This document shows, piece by piece, positions 1 to 8,671 of a DNA stretch of 64,000 nt. The notes under the pieces are model-generated. The model was not told the DNA's origin and did no database searches. It saw only the letters and a program-made list of their open reading frames with translations. This DNA is from Paraburkholderia youngii. Lineage in GTDB: Bacteria > Pseudomonadota > Gammaproteobacteria > Burkholderiales > Burkholderiaceae. The stretch is taken from contig NZ_JAALDK010000002.1 of assembly GCF_013366925.1 (NCBI RefSeq), positions 1,302,001 through 1,366,000 on the forward strand. Reading direction: 5' to 3'. The translations under genes and the position numbers were made by a program. Position 1 is the stretch's first letter; each line of letters opens with the position of its first letter.

Positions 1-1
1 T

Positions 2-460
2 CGACTGATGACACTGGTCTGGCAGCGCTCCTGCGCGAGCGCTGTCGCGTTCTCAGCGATCAAATATGCGGGCGTCGCCTACCTGCTTCTCATTGCATGG
101 AAAACACTCGAGGAAAAAGGACCGTTGAAGATCACGTTCGACAGCCCCGCCCGTACCGACCGGGATGTGATCTTGCACGCGATCCTCGTGAATATTCTCA
201 ACCCTAAACTCTCGATCTTCTTCTTCGCGTTCCTGCCGCAATTCATCGATCGCGGCGAAAACCAGCCTGCGCTTCGCATGCTGGAACTATCGCTCGTCTT
301 CATGGCGATGACGTTCGTCGTTTTCATGGCATACGGCGTCTTCGCCGCGAGGGTCCGTGACCGCATTCTTTCGCGCCCCGATGTTCTCAAGTGGATGCGC
401 CGGAGCTTTGCAGCCGCGTTCGTCGGGGTCGGGGTCAAGCTAGCCTTGGTGCAGCGGTAG
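2..460 (+). CDS. LysE/RhtB family exporter, 3' part only, apparent frameshift
   Basis: This is the C-terminal part of a small inner-membrane amino-acid or metabolite exporter of the LysE/RhtB family. The frame is open to the window edge, so the N-terminus lies outside. What shows the family is the segment IKYAGVAYLL followed by W-K-T-L, the short NILNPK motif (usual after the cytoplasmic loop) and two further hydrophobic helices before the stop. The first eleven codons in this frame (RLMTLVWQRSC) do not look like the family, whereas the +1 frame of the same bases reads GLAALL and joins the ASAVAFSAIK stretch perfectly if base 34 is removed. I infer a one-base insertion near position 34, either a real pseudogene or a sequencing error. 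Substrate unknown. Confidence 0.7.
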   Translation, partial: RLMTLVWQRSCASAVAFSAIKYAGVAYLLLIAWKTLEEKGPLKITFDSPARTDRDVILHAILVNILNPKLSIFFFAFLPQFIDRGENQPALRMLELSLVFMAMTFVVFMAYGVFAARVRDRILSRPDVLKWMRRSFAAAFVGVGVKLALVQR

Positions 461-547
461 GCCTCCTATCCCGGCAGGGCGTGGACGTTCGGATGCCCGG
501 TATTGGCATGTATTCCGTTCGACGATGAGGAAGACGCGATTCCTTAG

Positions 548-569
548 GGGCGGATTAGTAAATCCGCCC
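548..569. terminator. Perfect 9-bp hairpin between convergent genes
   Basis: Bases 548-556 (GGGCGGATT) and 561-569 (AATCCGCCC) form a perfect stem with a 4-base loop. It lies between the end of the LysE-type gene and the end of the MmgE/PrpD gene, which converge here. There is no T-run on either side, so a classical intrinsic terminator is uncertain, but position and symmetry suit a bidirectional transcription end. Confidence 0.4.
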
Positions 570-592
570 ATATAATCCCCGCAGGATCACGG

Positions 593-2110
593 CTACAAGG
601 CCATAGCTGTGGTCAAGGTGTTGGCCTTTGGCAGGGTCTCCAGTTGTTGAATGTCGGCCATCAACGCTTGGGCTTGCGCACTACTCATTCCCGCCTTTTT
701 CGTGCAATCGAGAAATTTTTGACGGAACTCGATGGGCGACATTGGATTCTTGGGTTCGCCTTTGGCAAATGCCACCGTTTTGGTAAACGTCCGGCCATCT
801 TTCAGAGAAACGTCAAGGCGTGTAGCACCGGGTCCGCCGCCCGGACGTGCCAGGCTTTTGTCTTCCATCGTGTTGATGCGTTTGACCATTGCCAGCAGAT
901 CAGGGCGCCGGATCGCTGCCGTAGTGAAATGTTCGAATCCGACCTTATGGTCCACCAACGCGCACGCCACAACCCAAGGATTGCTGAATTGCGCGTCCAC
1001 GACAGATGTTAGGTTCTGCTTTTTGCCAAGCGGAAAGTCGAGAAGCAGATATTCGCCCGGGCCATTGTAGATGGTGATGCTTTCCACATCGGGAGCTTCA
1101 ATTTTGTTCTCTGCAAACATAGTCAGCGCTGCATCGACCGCCGTATGACTACCACGGCACGACGGCCATGGCTTGAACGAGACCTCGGTCGCGGCAAAAG
1201 TACTTCCTAGTCCCTCAAAGAGGAAATCGCGCGAATACTTGTTACCGTGAAACTGATAATAAAAGCCACGGCGACCTTCCAGAATATTTTTGGCTCCTTG
1301 GACGCCCCGCTGAGATAGACGCGCAGCCATTACGCCGGCATAGGAAGCGAAGCCAGCGCCCATACGCTTCGTCAATGCACCGTCCAGATGTGCTTGGGAA
1401 TTACCTGAGGCTTGATGAAATGCAATACCCAATGCGGATATCAACTGATCGCGCGTCAACCCCATCAGCTTACCTGCGACAAAAGTTGAAGCGAAATATC
1501 CATAAAGACTAGTGTTGTGCCAGCCCACAATGAACGCATCGACGCCAGGCTGTGCCGAATTGGCCAATCGACAGGCAAGGTCCACGCCCAAAGCCGTAGC
1601 CGTAATTAGATCCCTGCCGCTGACATTGCCGAGCATATCGGTTACGGTTAAGGCGGCCGGAATCGTGATGACCGAGGGGTGCATGAAAGACCGCTCATAG
1701 GTATCGTCATAGTCGAGAGCGTCAGCCATGATTGCATTGACGCGAGCAGCATCCTGGGCGGGAACCTGAATGCTGGTACCCCAGATTGCGGCTTCGCGCT
1801 TACCGGCCATATCGATGGTGAACTCGCGTATCTCTTTGGCTCCTGGCTCATTGGTGCCCCCTAGCGCCGCGCCCACTGTATCCAGAATCTGATTCTTGGT
1901 TATGGCAATCACCGCGCTCGGCAGGTTGTCATAGGTGGTCTGCAAACAATAGTCTGCAAGCGCAACGATGTCATCCGGACCAGCGGCGCTCTGCGCTGGA
2001 GGCTTCTGTGCCACCGTCGCATCCGCATGGGCGGACGCGGGAGTCAGCATCAATCCGCCGACCGATGCAATTGAGGTATGGATAAATGATCTGCGATTTA
2101 GTTTGGTCAT
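593..2110 (-). CDS. MmgE/PrpD family protein with Tat signal peptide
   Basis: A 505-residue protein of the MmgE/PrpD family, whose characterised members are 2-methylcitrate dehydratase and cis-aconitate decarboxylase. The family fold is recognisable from the stretch around residues 90-150 (GTNEPGAKEI, then DALDYDDTYE) and the middle segment FKPWPSCRGSHTA, which carries residues conserved in the family. Unusually for this normally cytoplasmic family, the N-terminus is a twin-arginine signal peptide: NRRSFIHTS, a hydrophobic stretch and an A-x-A site near residues 25-29 (ASAHA). Export to the periplasm as a folded protein is therefore likely. The gene stands alone, with no propionate or itaconate genes near it, so the substrate cannot be named. 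The start ATG at 2110 is fixed by the signal peptide. Confidence 0.85.
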   Translation of the reverse strand: MTKLNRRSFIHTSIASVGGLMLTPASAHADATVAQKPPAQSAAGPDDIVALADYCLQTTYDNLPSAVIAITKNQILDTVGAALGGTNEPGAKEIREFTIDMAGKREAAIWGTSIQVPAQDAARVNAIMADALDYDDTYERSFMHPSVITIPAALTVTDMLGNVSGRDLITATALGVDLACRLANSAQPGVDAFIVGWHNTSLYGYFASTFVAGKLMGLTRDQLISALGIAFHQASGNSQAHLDGALTKRMGAGFASYAGVMAARLSQRGVQGAKNILEGRRGFYYQFHGNKYSRDFLFEGLGSTFAATEVSFKPWPSCRGSHTAVDAALTMFAENKIEAPDVESITIYNGPGEYLLLDFPLGKKQNLTSVVDAQFSNPWVVACALVDHKVGFEHFTTAAIRRPDLLAMVKRINTMEDKSLARPGGGPGATRLDVSLKDGRTFTKTVAFAKGEPKNPMSPIEFRQKFLDCTKKAGMSSAQAQALMADIQQLETLPKANTLTTAMAL

Positions 2111-2453
2111 TTTGCTTTCTGAAACGGGGCCGGTGAAAAGTGCATCCGCCTCTCGATCATTACGGACGATGAACGCAAATCCACTACCGTGTATTCAGGC
2201 CCAACATAGCAGCGACGCGGGTGCGACCAGCAGGGTCACGTCTTCATTTTAGTATGTGCATTTAGACGGCTGTTTCGTATACATGGATATTATGCAATGC
2301 AATTGCGATGTTGCACCTGCGGGCCAATGACGCAAATAGGTAAATCCCCGACCTTGGGCAAGAATGGCGAGCGTGGCAGGCGGATCGTGTGCTGGAGTCG
2401 GCCGGTTATCCTGTGAGTTCGTTGATCGCGAATCGTCTTCCGCGCTGTGGGCA

Positions 2454-2613
2454 GTCGCCGCCGCCGACACGTGGCAATGGTTCCCGTTCACGATGCTAAT
2501 GGTGCTGGCCACATTGCAGACCATTCCCGACGATCCGCTCGAAGCGGCGAGCCTCGATGGCGCAGGGCGCTGGCAATTGTTTCGCTATATCGTGCTGCCA
2601 TCTCCCGCCGCCC
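2454..2613 (+). pseudogene. Relic of a sugar ABC transporter permease (MalF/UgpA type)
   Basis: A short open stretch encodes DTWQWFPFTMLMV followed by LQTIPDDPLEAASLDGAG and FRYIVLP, which is the diagnostic EAA loop of the binding-protein-dependent sugar permeases together with the preceding membrane helix. The match stops abruptly on both sides: upstream sequence is non-homologous low-complexity Arg/Ser frame, and downstream it becomes Arg-rich read-through. No ATPase, binding protein or second permease is present. I take it as the remains of a deleted sugar transport operon inside the roughly 600-bp gap 2111-2712, which otherwise holds nothing I can recognise apart from the presumed promoter of the MmgE/PrpD gene. 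Confidence 0.65.
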
Positions 2614-2712
2614 GGCGGCGCAGGCGCGCCGCAGTCGTTTCTGACGACCAAGCTGTCGGGCTGCATGGACTTTCAACGCAGGGTCCGAAAGCTCTAACTG
2701 CATGAAGCAGGC

Positions 2713-4104
2713 TTACATCATCGGAATGTGCAGATGATGCGGATCGTTCAATGTCTGCGCCACGCACTGCAGCGCGTACCGACAATCGTCTCTGTCTTGC
2801 GGGCCCCCGAGACAGAGCCTGATTGCATTCGGCGGATTGCCGTCCGTGGAGAAAGCAGGGCCCCCCACCGCGCCAACGCCCTGGTTGCGCAATTGCAGCG
2901 CGAGCTCGGGCGCGTTCCAGTCGCAATGCGGAGGAATCCGCAACCATAAATGGAAGCCATCGTCGTGCGCGTCGTAGTGCCAGTCGGCTAGTTCCTGTGC
3001 CACGATCGCCTGGCGCGCATTGGCTTCTTTGCGGATCGCGTCGAGCATTTCATGTGCGGTCCCGTCATTGACCCATTGCGTTGCCAGCATCACAGTGAAA
3101 GGACTCGGCATCACAGTCGTGGCGCGCAACGCGCCCGCCACACGTTGTGTCTGCCGCACAGTGGGCGCGCGCAGATAGGCGACCCGCAAGCCCGCACCCA
3201 GCGTTTTAGAAAAGCCGGTGACATACCACGTCAATTCGGGGGCGAGCGTGGCAAGTGCCACAGGCTTGTTTGATGGCAGCCATCCGTAGGCATCGTCTTC
3301 GATGATGGGGACGCTGTAGCGCAGCGCGACATCCGCGAGCGCCTCGCGCCGCTGTAACGACAGCGTGAGCGTGCTCGGATTCTGCAGCGTAGGGTTGCAG
3401 TAGAACGCGCCCGGTTTTTCGCTCCTGCAGAGCGCTTCGAATGCATGCGGCAGCGGACCTTCGTCGTCGCGCGGCAGTGGCTGCAGGCGCACACCCATTT
3501 GCGATGCGATCGCCTTGATGCCCGGATAGGCGAGCGTATCGAGGCAGATCGTGTCGCCCGGTCGCGCAAGCTGCGATACGAGCGCGACGAGGGCACTGTG
3601 AATGCCGGGACACACCAGTACCGTACCTTCTTCGCAATCCGGTAAGCGTTGCTTGAGCCACGCTCGGCCGGCCGCGCGATCGTCGGGCGTTCCGCCGAAG
3701 TCCTGGTAACGCAGCAGGCGATAGGGATCGGTATGCGCGAGCAGGCTCGCCGCCGATTCCCGCAACCGTGGCGCAAGCTCGGGGGGCTCGGGCGGCATGT
3801 TCATCGACATCTCGACACTGCTTCCGCCGGCAAGCGGCAAGGTCTGCGTACGTCCACGCACGAAGGTGCCGCTGCCCGCGCGGGCATCGAGCAGGCCGCG
3901 CTTGCGCGCCTCCGCATAGGCGCGCGCGATGGTCGTGTAGTTCAGATGCAAGGCACCCGCAAGATCGCGCAATCCGGGCAACCGGTCGCGCGGACGCAGA
4001 CGTCCGCTCGCCAGATCCTCTTCGATCAGATCCGGTATCACGAGATACGCCGGCTTGCGGCTTTCGGTCAGCCGTTTGAGCCAGTGATGCGTGAGACTGT
4101 CCAT
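2713..4104 (-). CDS. MocR-type regulator (GntR winged helix plus aminotransferase domain)
   Basis: A 463-residue transcription factor of the MocR/GntR group. Residues about 15-85 form a GntR winged helix (YTTIARAYAEARKRGLL, then GSGTFV as the wing). The rest is a fold-type-I aminotransferase domain with the PLP-binding lysine at residue 300 in the motif TGFSKTLGAG, and upstream cofactor-contacting segments (CNPTLQNPS, EDDAYGWL). Such proteins sense PLP or an amino-acid adduct and usually control neighbouring metabolic or transport genes. The ATG at 4104 is chosen over an upstream start at 4155 because homologous regulators begin with this hydrophilic helix. It is transcribed away from the nitrilase cluster and shares a 395-bp intergenic region with it, so control of that cluster is possible but unproven. 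Confidence 0.88.
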   Translation of the reverse strand: MDSLTHHWLKRLTESRKPAYLVIPDLIEEDLASGRLRPRDRLPGLRDLAGALHLNYTTIARAYAEARKRGLLDARAGSGTFVRGRTQTLPLAGGSSVEMSMNMPPEPPELAPRLRESAASLLAHTDPYRLLRYQDFGGTPDDRAAGRAWLKQRLPDCEEGTVLVCPGIHSALVALVSQLARPGDTICLDTLAYPGIKAIASQMGVRLQPLPRDDEGPLPHAFEALCRSEKPGAFYCNPTLQNPSTLTLSLQRREALADVALRYSVPIIEDDAYGWLPSNKPVALATLAPELTWYVTGFSKTLGAGLRVAYLRAPTVRQTQRVAGALRATTVMPSPFTVMLATQWVNDGTAHEMLDAIRKEANARQAIVAQELADWHYDAHDDGFHLWLRIPPHCDWNAPELALQLRNQGVGAVGGPAFSTDGNPPNAIRLCLGGPQDRDDCRYALQCVAQTLNDPHHLHIPMM

Positions 4105-4292
4105 GCCAATAATTCCCAATGCGGATTCCTGATTGCCTTTATTCAAAAGTAGCACAGCGTTCTCCCGAAAAATAATCGGTATTGGTTCAATTCAAGACTT
4201 GATCGCATTGATCGGACCGTGCCCGCTTAAGGGGTAGTGCGCACCAAGCAGACGCGAACGATGCGCTTTCGCTGCCCAAAGACGGTGCGCGA

Positions 4293-4302
4293 GCAAATTT
4301 GC
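4293..4302. promoter_or_regulatory. Palindrome GCAAATTTGC, possible operator
   Basis: A perfect 10-base palindrome lies about 120 bp upstream of the sigma-54 promoter of the nitrilase cluster and about 190 bp upstream of the MocR gene start. A second partial symmetry, TAGTGCGCACCA near 4236-4247, contains the GCACCA half-site typical of NtrC-type enhancers. The position suits an activator site for a sigma-54 promoter, but short palindromes arise by chance and no activator gene is adjacent. Confidence 0.25.
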
Positions 4303-4412
4303 AAATAGTCTGAAAAGCCCGTCGAACAAGGCTCCTAAAGAAATTTTTCGGATCGCTCGAACCATCCTGTTCTGATTGATTGGAAGTTGATTGCATGAAC
4401 CGGGCCGGAAAT

Positions 4413-4428
4413 TGGCACATGCGTTGCA
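4413..4428 (+). promoter_or_regulatory. Sigma-54 (RpoN) promoter of the nitrilase cluster
   Basis: Bases 4413-4428 read TGGCACATGCGTTGCA. Against the known RpoN consensus TGGCACG-N4-TTGCW this has the invariant GG and GC elements at the correct spacing and a single deviation. The predicted transcript start is about 12 bases after the GC, near 4439, giving a leader of about 60 bases before the ATG at 4500. It is the only convincing RpoN site I found in the window, and it precedes a nitrogen-acquisition cluster, which supports it functionally. Confidence 0.8.
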
Positions 4429-4499
4429 ATAAACGATTCGCCATCCGGTTCTTTCCGGTTGAGCAATCCGATCAATGACACGACTTGTTGGAGAGCGAA

Positions 4500-4982
4500 A
4501 TGCCCGCCGTCAATCAACCTCTGCATCAGAAAGGCGACTACCTGGTCGACTACGAAGAGAAGGTCTTTCCCGACGTCAAGGCCGAGCCCGGTGAAAAAGC
4601 ACTGGTGACGTTTCATACGGTCGCATTCGAAGGATCGATCGGCTTCGTCAATCTTCTGCAGGCGACGCGCCTTCAGCGCAAGGGCTTCGATACGTCGGTG
4701 CTGCTCTATGGCCCGGGCGTGACGCTGGGCCTGCAACGCGGCTTCCCGACACTCGGCGACGAAGCGTTTCCCGGTCATCTGAATTTCAATAACCAACTGG
4801 TCAAGTTCATGGCGGAGGGCGGCAAGGTCTATGCGTGCCGCTTTGCATTGCAGGCACTGTACGGTCACGGCGAGGCGTCGCTGATCGAAGGCATCCGGCC
4901 GATCAACCCGCTCGATGTGCTCGATCTCCAGTTGCTTCATCGCAAGGAAGACGCGCTGATCATCCACACGTGGACCGTTTGA
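4500..4982 (+). CDS. MSMEG_0572/Sll0783 family nitrogen-starvation protein
   Basis: First gene of a Nit1-type nitrilase cluster, 160 residues. It belongs to the family named after MSMEG_0572 and Sll0783, known from nitrogen-starvation responses in cyanobacteria and mycobacteria; its biochemical role is not established. The sequence has no signal peptide or membrane segment. Recognisable stretches include [20 protein letters not shown] and [16 protein letters not shown], followed by the family-typical end [12 protein letters not shown]; the fold resembles a DsrE-like sulfur-relay protein (inference). An upstream TTG (4485) is in frame, but the ATG at 4500 has a GGAG six bases in front and is preferred. 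The sigma-54 site at 4413 is the likely promoter, and the nitrilase follows 18 bases after the stop. Confidence 0.88.
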   Translation: MPAVNQPLHQKGDYLVDYEEKVFPDVKAEPGEKALVTFHTVAFEGSIGFVNLLQATRLQRKGFDTSVLLYGPGVTLGLQRGFPTLGDEAFPGHLNFNNQLVKFMAEGGKVYACRFALQALYGHGEASLIEGIRPINPLDVLDLQLLHRKEDALIIHTWTV

Positions 4983-5000
4983 GCGCGCCGGGTGCCGATC

Positions 5001-6020
5001 ATGTCCGAGCAACGAATCATCCGTGCGGCGGCGGTGCAGATTGCGCCGGAGTTCGAGCGTCCCGGCGGCACGCTCGAGAAGGTGTGCGCCGCCATCGACG
5101 AAGCCGCGCAACAGGGCGTACGGCTGATCGTTTTTCCCGAGACATTCGTGCCGTACTACCCGTATTTCTCTTTCGTGCGTCCGCCGGTGGCGTCGGGCGC
5201 CGATCACATGCGTCTCTATGAGCAGGCCGTCGTCGTGCCGGGGCCAGTCACTCAGGCTGTGTCGGAACGTGCGCGGCGTCATGCGATGGTCGTCGTGCTC
5301 GGCGTCAACGAGCGCGATCACGGCAGCCTGTACAACACGCAACTCGTGTTCGACGTCGACGGTCGCCTCGTGCTCAAGCGCCGCAAGATCACGCCGACGT
5401 TTCATGAACGGATGATCTGGGGACAAGGCGACGCCGCGGGTCTCAAGGTTGCGCACACGGGCATCGCACGGGTCGGCGCGCTCGCGTGCTGGGAGCATTA
5501 CAACCCGCTCGCGCGCTATGCGCTGATGACGCAGCACGAAGAGATCCATTGCAGCCAGTTTCCCGGCTCGCTCGTTGGTCCGATTTTCGCCGAGCAGATC
5601 GAGGTCACGATCCGTCATCACGCGCTCGAATCGGGCTGCTTCGTCGTCAATTCGACGGGCTGGCTCAGCGAAGCGCAAATCGAGTCGGTGACGACCGACC
5701 CTAAGCTGCAACAGGCGCTGCGCGGCGGTTGCATGACGGCCATCGTTTCGCCCGAAGGGCAGCACCTTGCCGAGCCGCTGCGCGAAGGCGAAGGGATGGT
5801 CGTCGCCGATCTCGACATGGCACTGATCACCAAGCGCAAACGCATGATGAATTCGGTCGGCCACTATGCGCGTCCTGAATTGCTCAGTCTTGCCATCAAC
5901 GATCGCCCCGCGACGCCCGTCGCGCCGATGTCTGCGGCGTTTTCGACCGCGAGCGCGGACCTTGGGTCCGAAACCACGAGTGGAGGTCAGGATGAATGCC
6001 AGCACGAATCTGTCGTCTGA
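5001..6020 (+). CDS. Nitrilase of the Nit6803/Sll0784 type
   Basis: A 339-residue nitrilase that should hydrolyse a nitrile to the acid and ammonia in the cytoplasm. The catalytic triad is visible: Glu47 (VFPETF), Lys129 (KRRKITPT) and Cys163 ([10 protein letters not shown]). The CWEH context is that of true nitrilases rather than amidases. It is the core enzyme of the Nit1 cluster; in the literature the cluster (Nit1C) has been tied to growth on cyanide as nitrogen source, so cyanide-derived nitriles are plausible substrates here (inference). A GTG at 4992 is also in frame, but ATG 5001 gives the usual family N-terminus. The last 29 bases overlap the radical SAM gene, implying translational coupling. 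Confidence 0.93.
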   Translation: MSEQRIIRAAAVQIAPEFERPGGTLEKVCAAIDEAAQQGVRLIVFPETFVPYYPYFSFVRPPVASGADHMRLYEQAVVVPGPVTQAVSERARRHAMVVVLGVNERDHGSLYNTQLVFDVDGRLVLKRRKITPTFHERMIWGQGDAAGLKVAHTGIARVGALACWEHYNPLARYALMTQHEEIHCSQFPGSLVGPIFAEQIEVTIRHHALESGCFVVNSTGWLSEAQIESVTTDPKLQQALRGGCMTAIVSPEGQHLAEPLREGEGMVVADLDMALITKRKRMMNSVGHYARPELLSLAINDRPATPVAPMSAAFSTASADLGSETTSGGQDECQHESVV

Positions 6021-7122
6021 GGGCGCAAGTGCGCGCGAGATGATGGAATTGCGTACCGAGTTGCAGTCGGCAGGCCTGCGTCTCGTCGATCCGAGCGCGG
6101 GCGCCGCGAGCCGGCGTGGTGGCGCGGGACCTTCCGACCACAAGGCCGTGACGGTCGATGGCGTGACGATCATGGTGCCGGTGCACACGAGCTCGGCGTG
6201 GAATTCGCCGTTCGTCGCGGGCGTGCCCGACGAAGCGGGCGAAAGCGCGCTGATGCGCGGCACGATTCCGATTGCGAACATCACTTTCCCGAAAGCGCCA
6301 CGCTTCACGCGGCTGCAAACGCTCGACGGCGTGCCCTATTCGCACATCGCGACGCTGCACGGAACAGATGTGCTCGCTACGACGGTGCTGCAAACCTGCA
6401 TCCGCTACGAAAGCCGCAAGAAGACATGCAAGTTTTGCGCGATCGGCCAGTCGCTCGCGGCGGGTCGCACGATCGCGCGCAAGACCCCGGAGCAGTTGGC
6501 CGAGGTCGCGCGCGCCGCAGTCCTGCTCGATGGCGTCAGGCACATGGTGCTCACGACGGGCACGCCACCCACGCCCGATCGCGGCGCGCGGATTCTATGC
6601 GAGAGCGCGTTCGCGATCAGGGCGGCCGTCGATCTGCCCATCCAGGCGCAATGCGAGCCGCCCGACGACGACCTCTGGTTCGAGCGAATGAAGGCGAGCG
6701 GCATTGATACGCTGGGTATGCATCTCGAAGTGGTGAGCCCCGAAGTGCGCGCCCGCGTGATGCCGGGCAAGGCGAGCGTGCCCATTTCGCGTTACATGGA
6801 AGCGTTCAGGGCGGCTGTCGCGGTGTTCGGCAGGGGGCAGGTCAGCACGTACATACTCGCGGGTCTCGGCGATACGGCCGAGGCGATCCTGTCGATCTCG
6901 CGCGAGTTGATCGACATCGGCGTCTATCCGTTCGTCGTGCCGTTCGTGCCGATCAGCGGCACGCCGCTCGAAGATCACCCCGCGCCCACGCCCGAGTTCA
7001 TGAAGTCGATACTCGCGCCGCTCGGCGCGATGCTGCGCGATGCGAAGATGCGCTCCGCCGACATCAAGGCCGGTTGCGGAAAATGCGGCGCGTGCTCGTC
7101 GCTGGCATCGTACGAGGTCTAG
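5992..7122 (+). CDS. Radical SAM protein, MSMEG_0568 family
   Basis: A 376-residue radical SAM enzyme of the Nit1 cluster, reaction unknown. The cluster-binding cysteines are Cys136, Cys146 and Cys149, spaced C-x9-C-x2-C rather than the standard C-x3-C-x2-C; the third is in the usual aromatic context (CKFC). The C-terminus holds a second Cys group, Cys362, Cys365 and Cys368 (CGKCGAC), suited to an auxiliary iron-sulfur cluster. The middle has the TIM-barrel features TTGTPP and [10 protein letters not shown] found in lipoyl/biotin-synthase-like enzymes. The ATG at 5992 lies just after GTGGAGGTCAGG, a strong ribosome site, and within the nitrilase 3-prime end; the upstream open frame to 5866 is not needed. 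The GNAT gene begins two bases after the stop. Confidence 0.9.
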   Translation: MNASTNLSSEGASAREMMELRTELQSAGLRLVDPSAGAASRRGGAGPSDHKAVTVDGVTIMVPVHTSSAWNSPFVAGVPDEAGESALMRGTIPIANITFPKAPRFTRLQTLDGVPYSHIATLHGTDVLATTVLQTCIRYESRKKTCKFCAIGQSLAAGRTIARKTPEQLAEVARAAVLLDGVRHMVLTTGTPPTPDRGARILCESAFAIRAAVDLPIQAQCEPPDDDLWFERMKASGIDTLGMHLEVVSPEVRARVMPGKASVPISRYMEAFRAAVAVFGRGQVSTYILAGLGDTAEAILSISRELIDIGVYPFVVPFVPISGTPLEDHPAPTPEFMKSILAPLGAMLRDAKMRSADIKAGCGKCGACSSLASYEV

Positions 7123-7124
7123 CC

Positions 7125-7688
7125 ATGTACTGCGAAACCTTCGACGAATCCGACGCGTTGCCACTTGCGTTCACGCCGGCCGAATACCGCGTGAAATGGG
7201 CCACGCTGCCATGGGAAAGCAACGAAGCGTATGCACTGCGGCGCGCGGTGTTCTGCGTCGAACAGGGCATCTTCGTCGGCGACGACCGCGACGACATCGA
7301 CCATCACGCGAAGCTGCTCGTCGCGCTCAGCTGCGTTGCTGGCGTGCCCGAACAGGTGGTGGGGACGGTGCGGATTCACGCAACGCAGCCGCGCACGTGG
7401 CTCGGCTCGCGCCTCGCGGTGCACGCCGCGTTCCGTTCGCACGGCAAGCTCGGCTCGACGCTGATCAGGCTGGCTGTCAGCAGCGCGCAAGCGCTTGGAT
7501 GCGAGACCTTTCTCGCGCATGTGCAGAGCCAGAACGTACCGTTGTTCCGGCGGCTGAACTGGCAGACGGTCGCGGAAGAAACGCTGTTCGGCCGGCCGCA
7601 TCACCTGATGGAGGCGGATCTCGCGCATTACCCGCCGTGCCATACGCCGGAGAGCGGTTTCGTCACGTCGTGGCGGGGGCGATCATGA
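7125..7688 (+). CDS. GNAT acetyltransferase, MSMEG_0567/Sll0786 family
   Basis: A 187-residue protein with the GNAT N-acetyltransferase fold. The acceptor is unknown. The acyl-CoA-binding strand-loop is seen as VVGTVRIH followed by GSRLAVHAAFRSHGKLGSTL, the basic/glycine loop that replaces the usual Q/RxxGxG/A, and then a strand ending FLAHVQSQNVPLFRRLNW. The N-terminal segment REAVFCVEQGIFVGDD-like (here RRAVFCVEQGIF) is shared with autoinducer-synthase-like GNATs. It sits two bases after the radical SAM gene and its stop overlaps the next start (ATGA), so it belongs to one translationally coupled operon. Confidence 0.88.
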   Translation: MYCETFDESDALPLAFTPAEYRVKWATLPWESNEAYALRRAVFCVEQGIFVGDDRDDIDHHAKLLVALSCVAGVPEQVVGTVRIHATQPRTWLGSRLAVHAAFRSHGKLGSTLIRLAVSSAQALGCETFLAHVQSQNVPLFRRLNWQTVAEETLFGRPHHLMEADLAHYPPCHTPESGFVTSWRGRS

Positions 7689-8671
7689 GCCTGCGCGATC
7701 TGGTCGAACGCATGCGCGAAAGCCGCGGCTTTCGCCACAAGACCGACATAGCGGGCGTGGTTGCATCGCTGGCGGCGCATTTGCCCCATGGTGCGCGCGA
7801 TCTCGCCCAGGCCGTCGCAGTGGGAGACGACTGTGCGGCGATTGCCGATGGCGACGGTTATCTGCTCTTTGCGATCGAAGGGCTGGTGTCCGATTTCGTC
7901 GCGTCGATGCCCTGGTTCGCGGGCTATAGCAGCGTGATGGTCAACATTAGCGACGTCTACGCGATGGGCGGCCGGCCGCTTGCGGTGGTCGATGCGCTGT
8001 GGAGCGACGGGCTCGGCGCGGCCGAAGAGATTCTCGCGGGTATCGCGGCGGCATCGCGCGCGTATGGCGTCGCCGTCGTCGGCGGCCATAGCAATGCGCG
8101 CAGCGCTCAGCCACAACTGGCGGTGTCGATTGTCGGCCGCGCGCAGAGGCTGCTGTCCAGTTTCAACGCGCAGCCTGGCGATTGTCTGATCATGGCCGTC
8201 GATCTGCGGGGCCGTTTCGAAGATCCCTATCCATTCTGGAACGCATCGGTCGGCGCACCGGCGCAACGCTTGCGCGGCGATCTCGAACTGTTGCCGCTGC
8301 TCGCGGAAAGCGGTCTTTGCGATGCGGCGAAAGACATCAGTATGGCGGGGGTGCTCGGCACGTCGTTGATGCTGCTCGAATGCTCGGGCGTCGGTGCGCG
8401 CATCGATCTCGACGCGATTCCGCGGCCAGCGGAGGTCGATTTCGAACGTTGGCTCAACGCGTTTCCGAGCTTCGGCTTCCTGCTGTCGGTTCGCGAAGAA
8501 CATTGCGAAGCAGTCATTGCGCGCTTCCGGCAGCGCGATCTGGCTTGCGCAACGATAGGGCGCGTGCACGCATCGCGCGAAGTCGTCGTGATGCAAGAAA
8601 CGGATGCCGCGCTGCTATGGAGTTTCGGCGATGGCCCTTTTATCGGTGCCCCAGCGCCGTTGTCAGCATGA
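7685..8671 (+). CDS. AIR-synthase-like protein, Sll0787 family
   Basis: A 328-residue ATP-dependent enzyme related to the PurM/SelD/ThiL/HypE superfamily. The N-terminal ATP/Mg site is visible as VGDDCAAI (about residues 45-52), and the second hallmark as NISDVYAMGGRPLAVVDALW about 40 residues later. The C-terminal part, with DISMAGVLGTSLMLLE, is the PurM C-terminal alpha-beta domain. Members of this superfamily activate or phosphorylate a small molecule; in the Nit1 cluster the substrate is unknown. The start is fixed by the four-base ATGA overlap with the GNAT gene, and the stop overlaps the glycosyltransferase start in the same way. Confidence 0.88.
   Translation: MSLRDLVERMRESRGFRHKTDIAGVVASLAAHLPHGARDLAQAVAVGDDCAAIADGDGYLLFAIEGLVSDFVASMPWFAGYSSVMVNISDVYAMGGRPLAVVDALWSDGLGAAEEILAGIAAASRAYGVAVVGGHSNARSAQPQLAVSIVGRAQRLLSSFNAQPGDCLIMAVDLRGRFEDPYPFWNASVGAPAQRLRGDLELLPLLAESGLCDAAKDISMAGVLGTSLMLLECSGVGARIDLDAIPRPAEVDFERWLNAFPSFGFLLSVREEHCEAVIARFRQRDLACATIGRVHASREVVVMQETDAALLWSFGDGPFIGAPAPLSA

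Noticed and set aside
4335..6308. Long open frame on the minus strand (over 650 codons)
   Set aside because: It is antisense to the nitrilase and its neighbours, its residues are His/Arg/Asp-rich as expected for the complement of a GC3-rich gene, and the sense frame has clear catalytic motifs.
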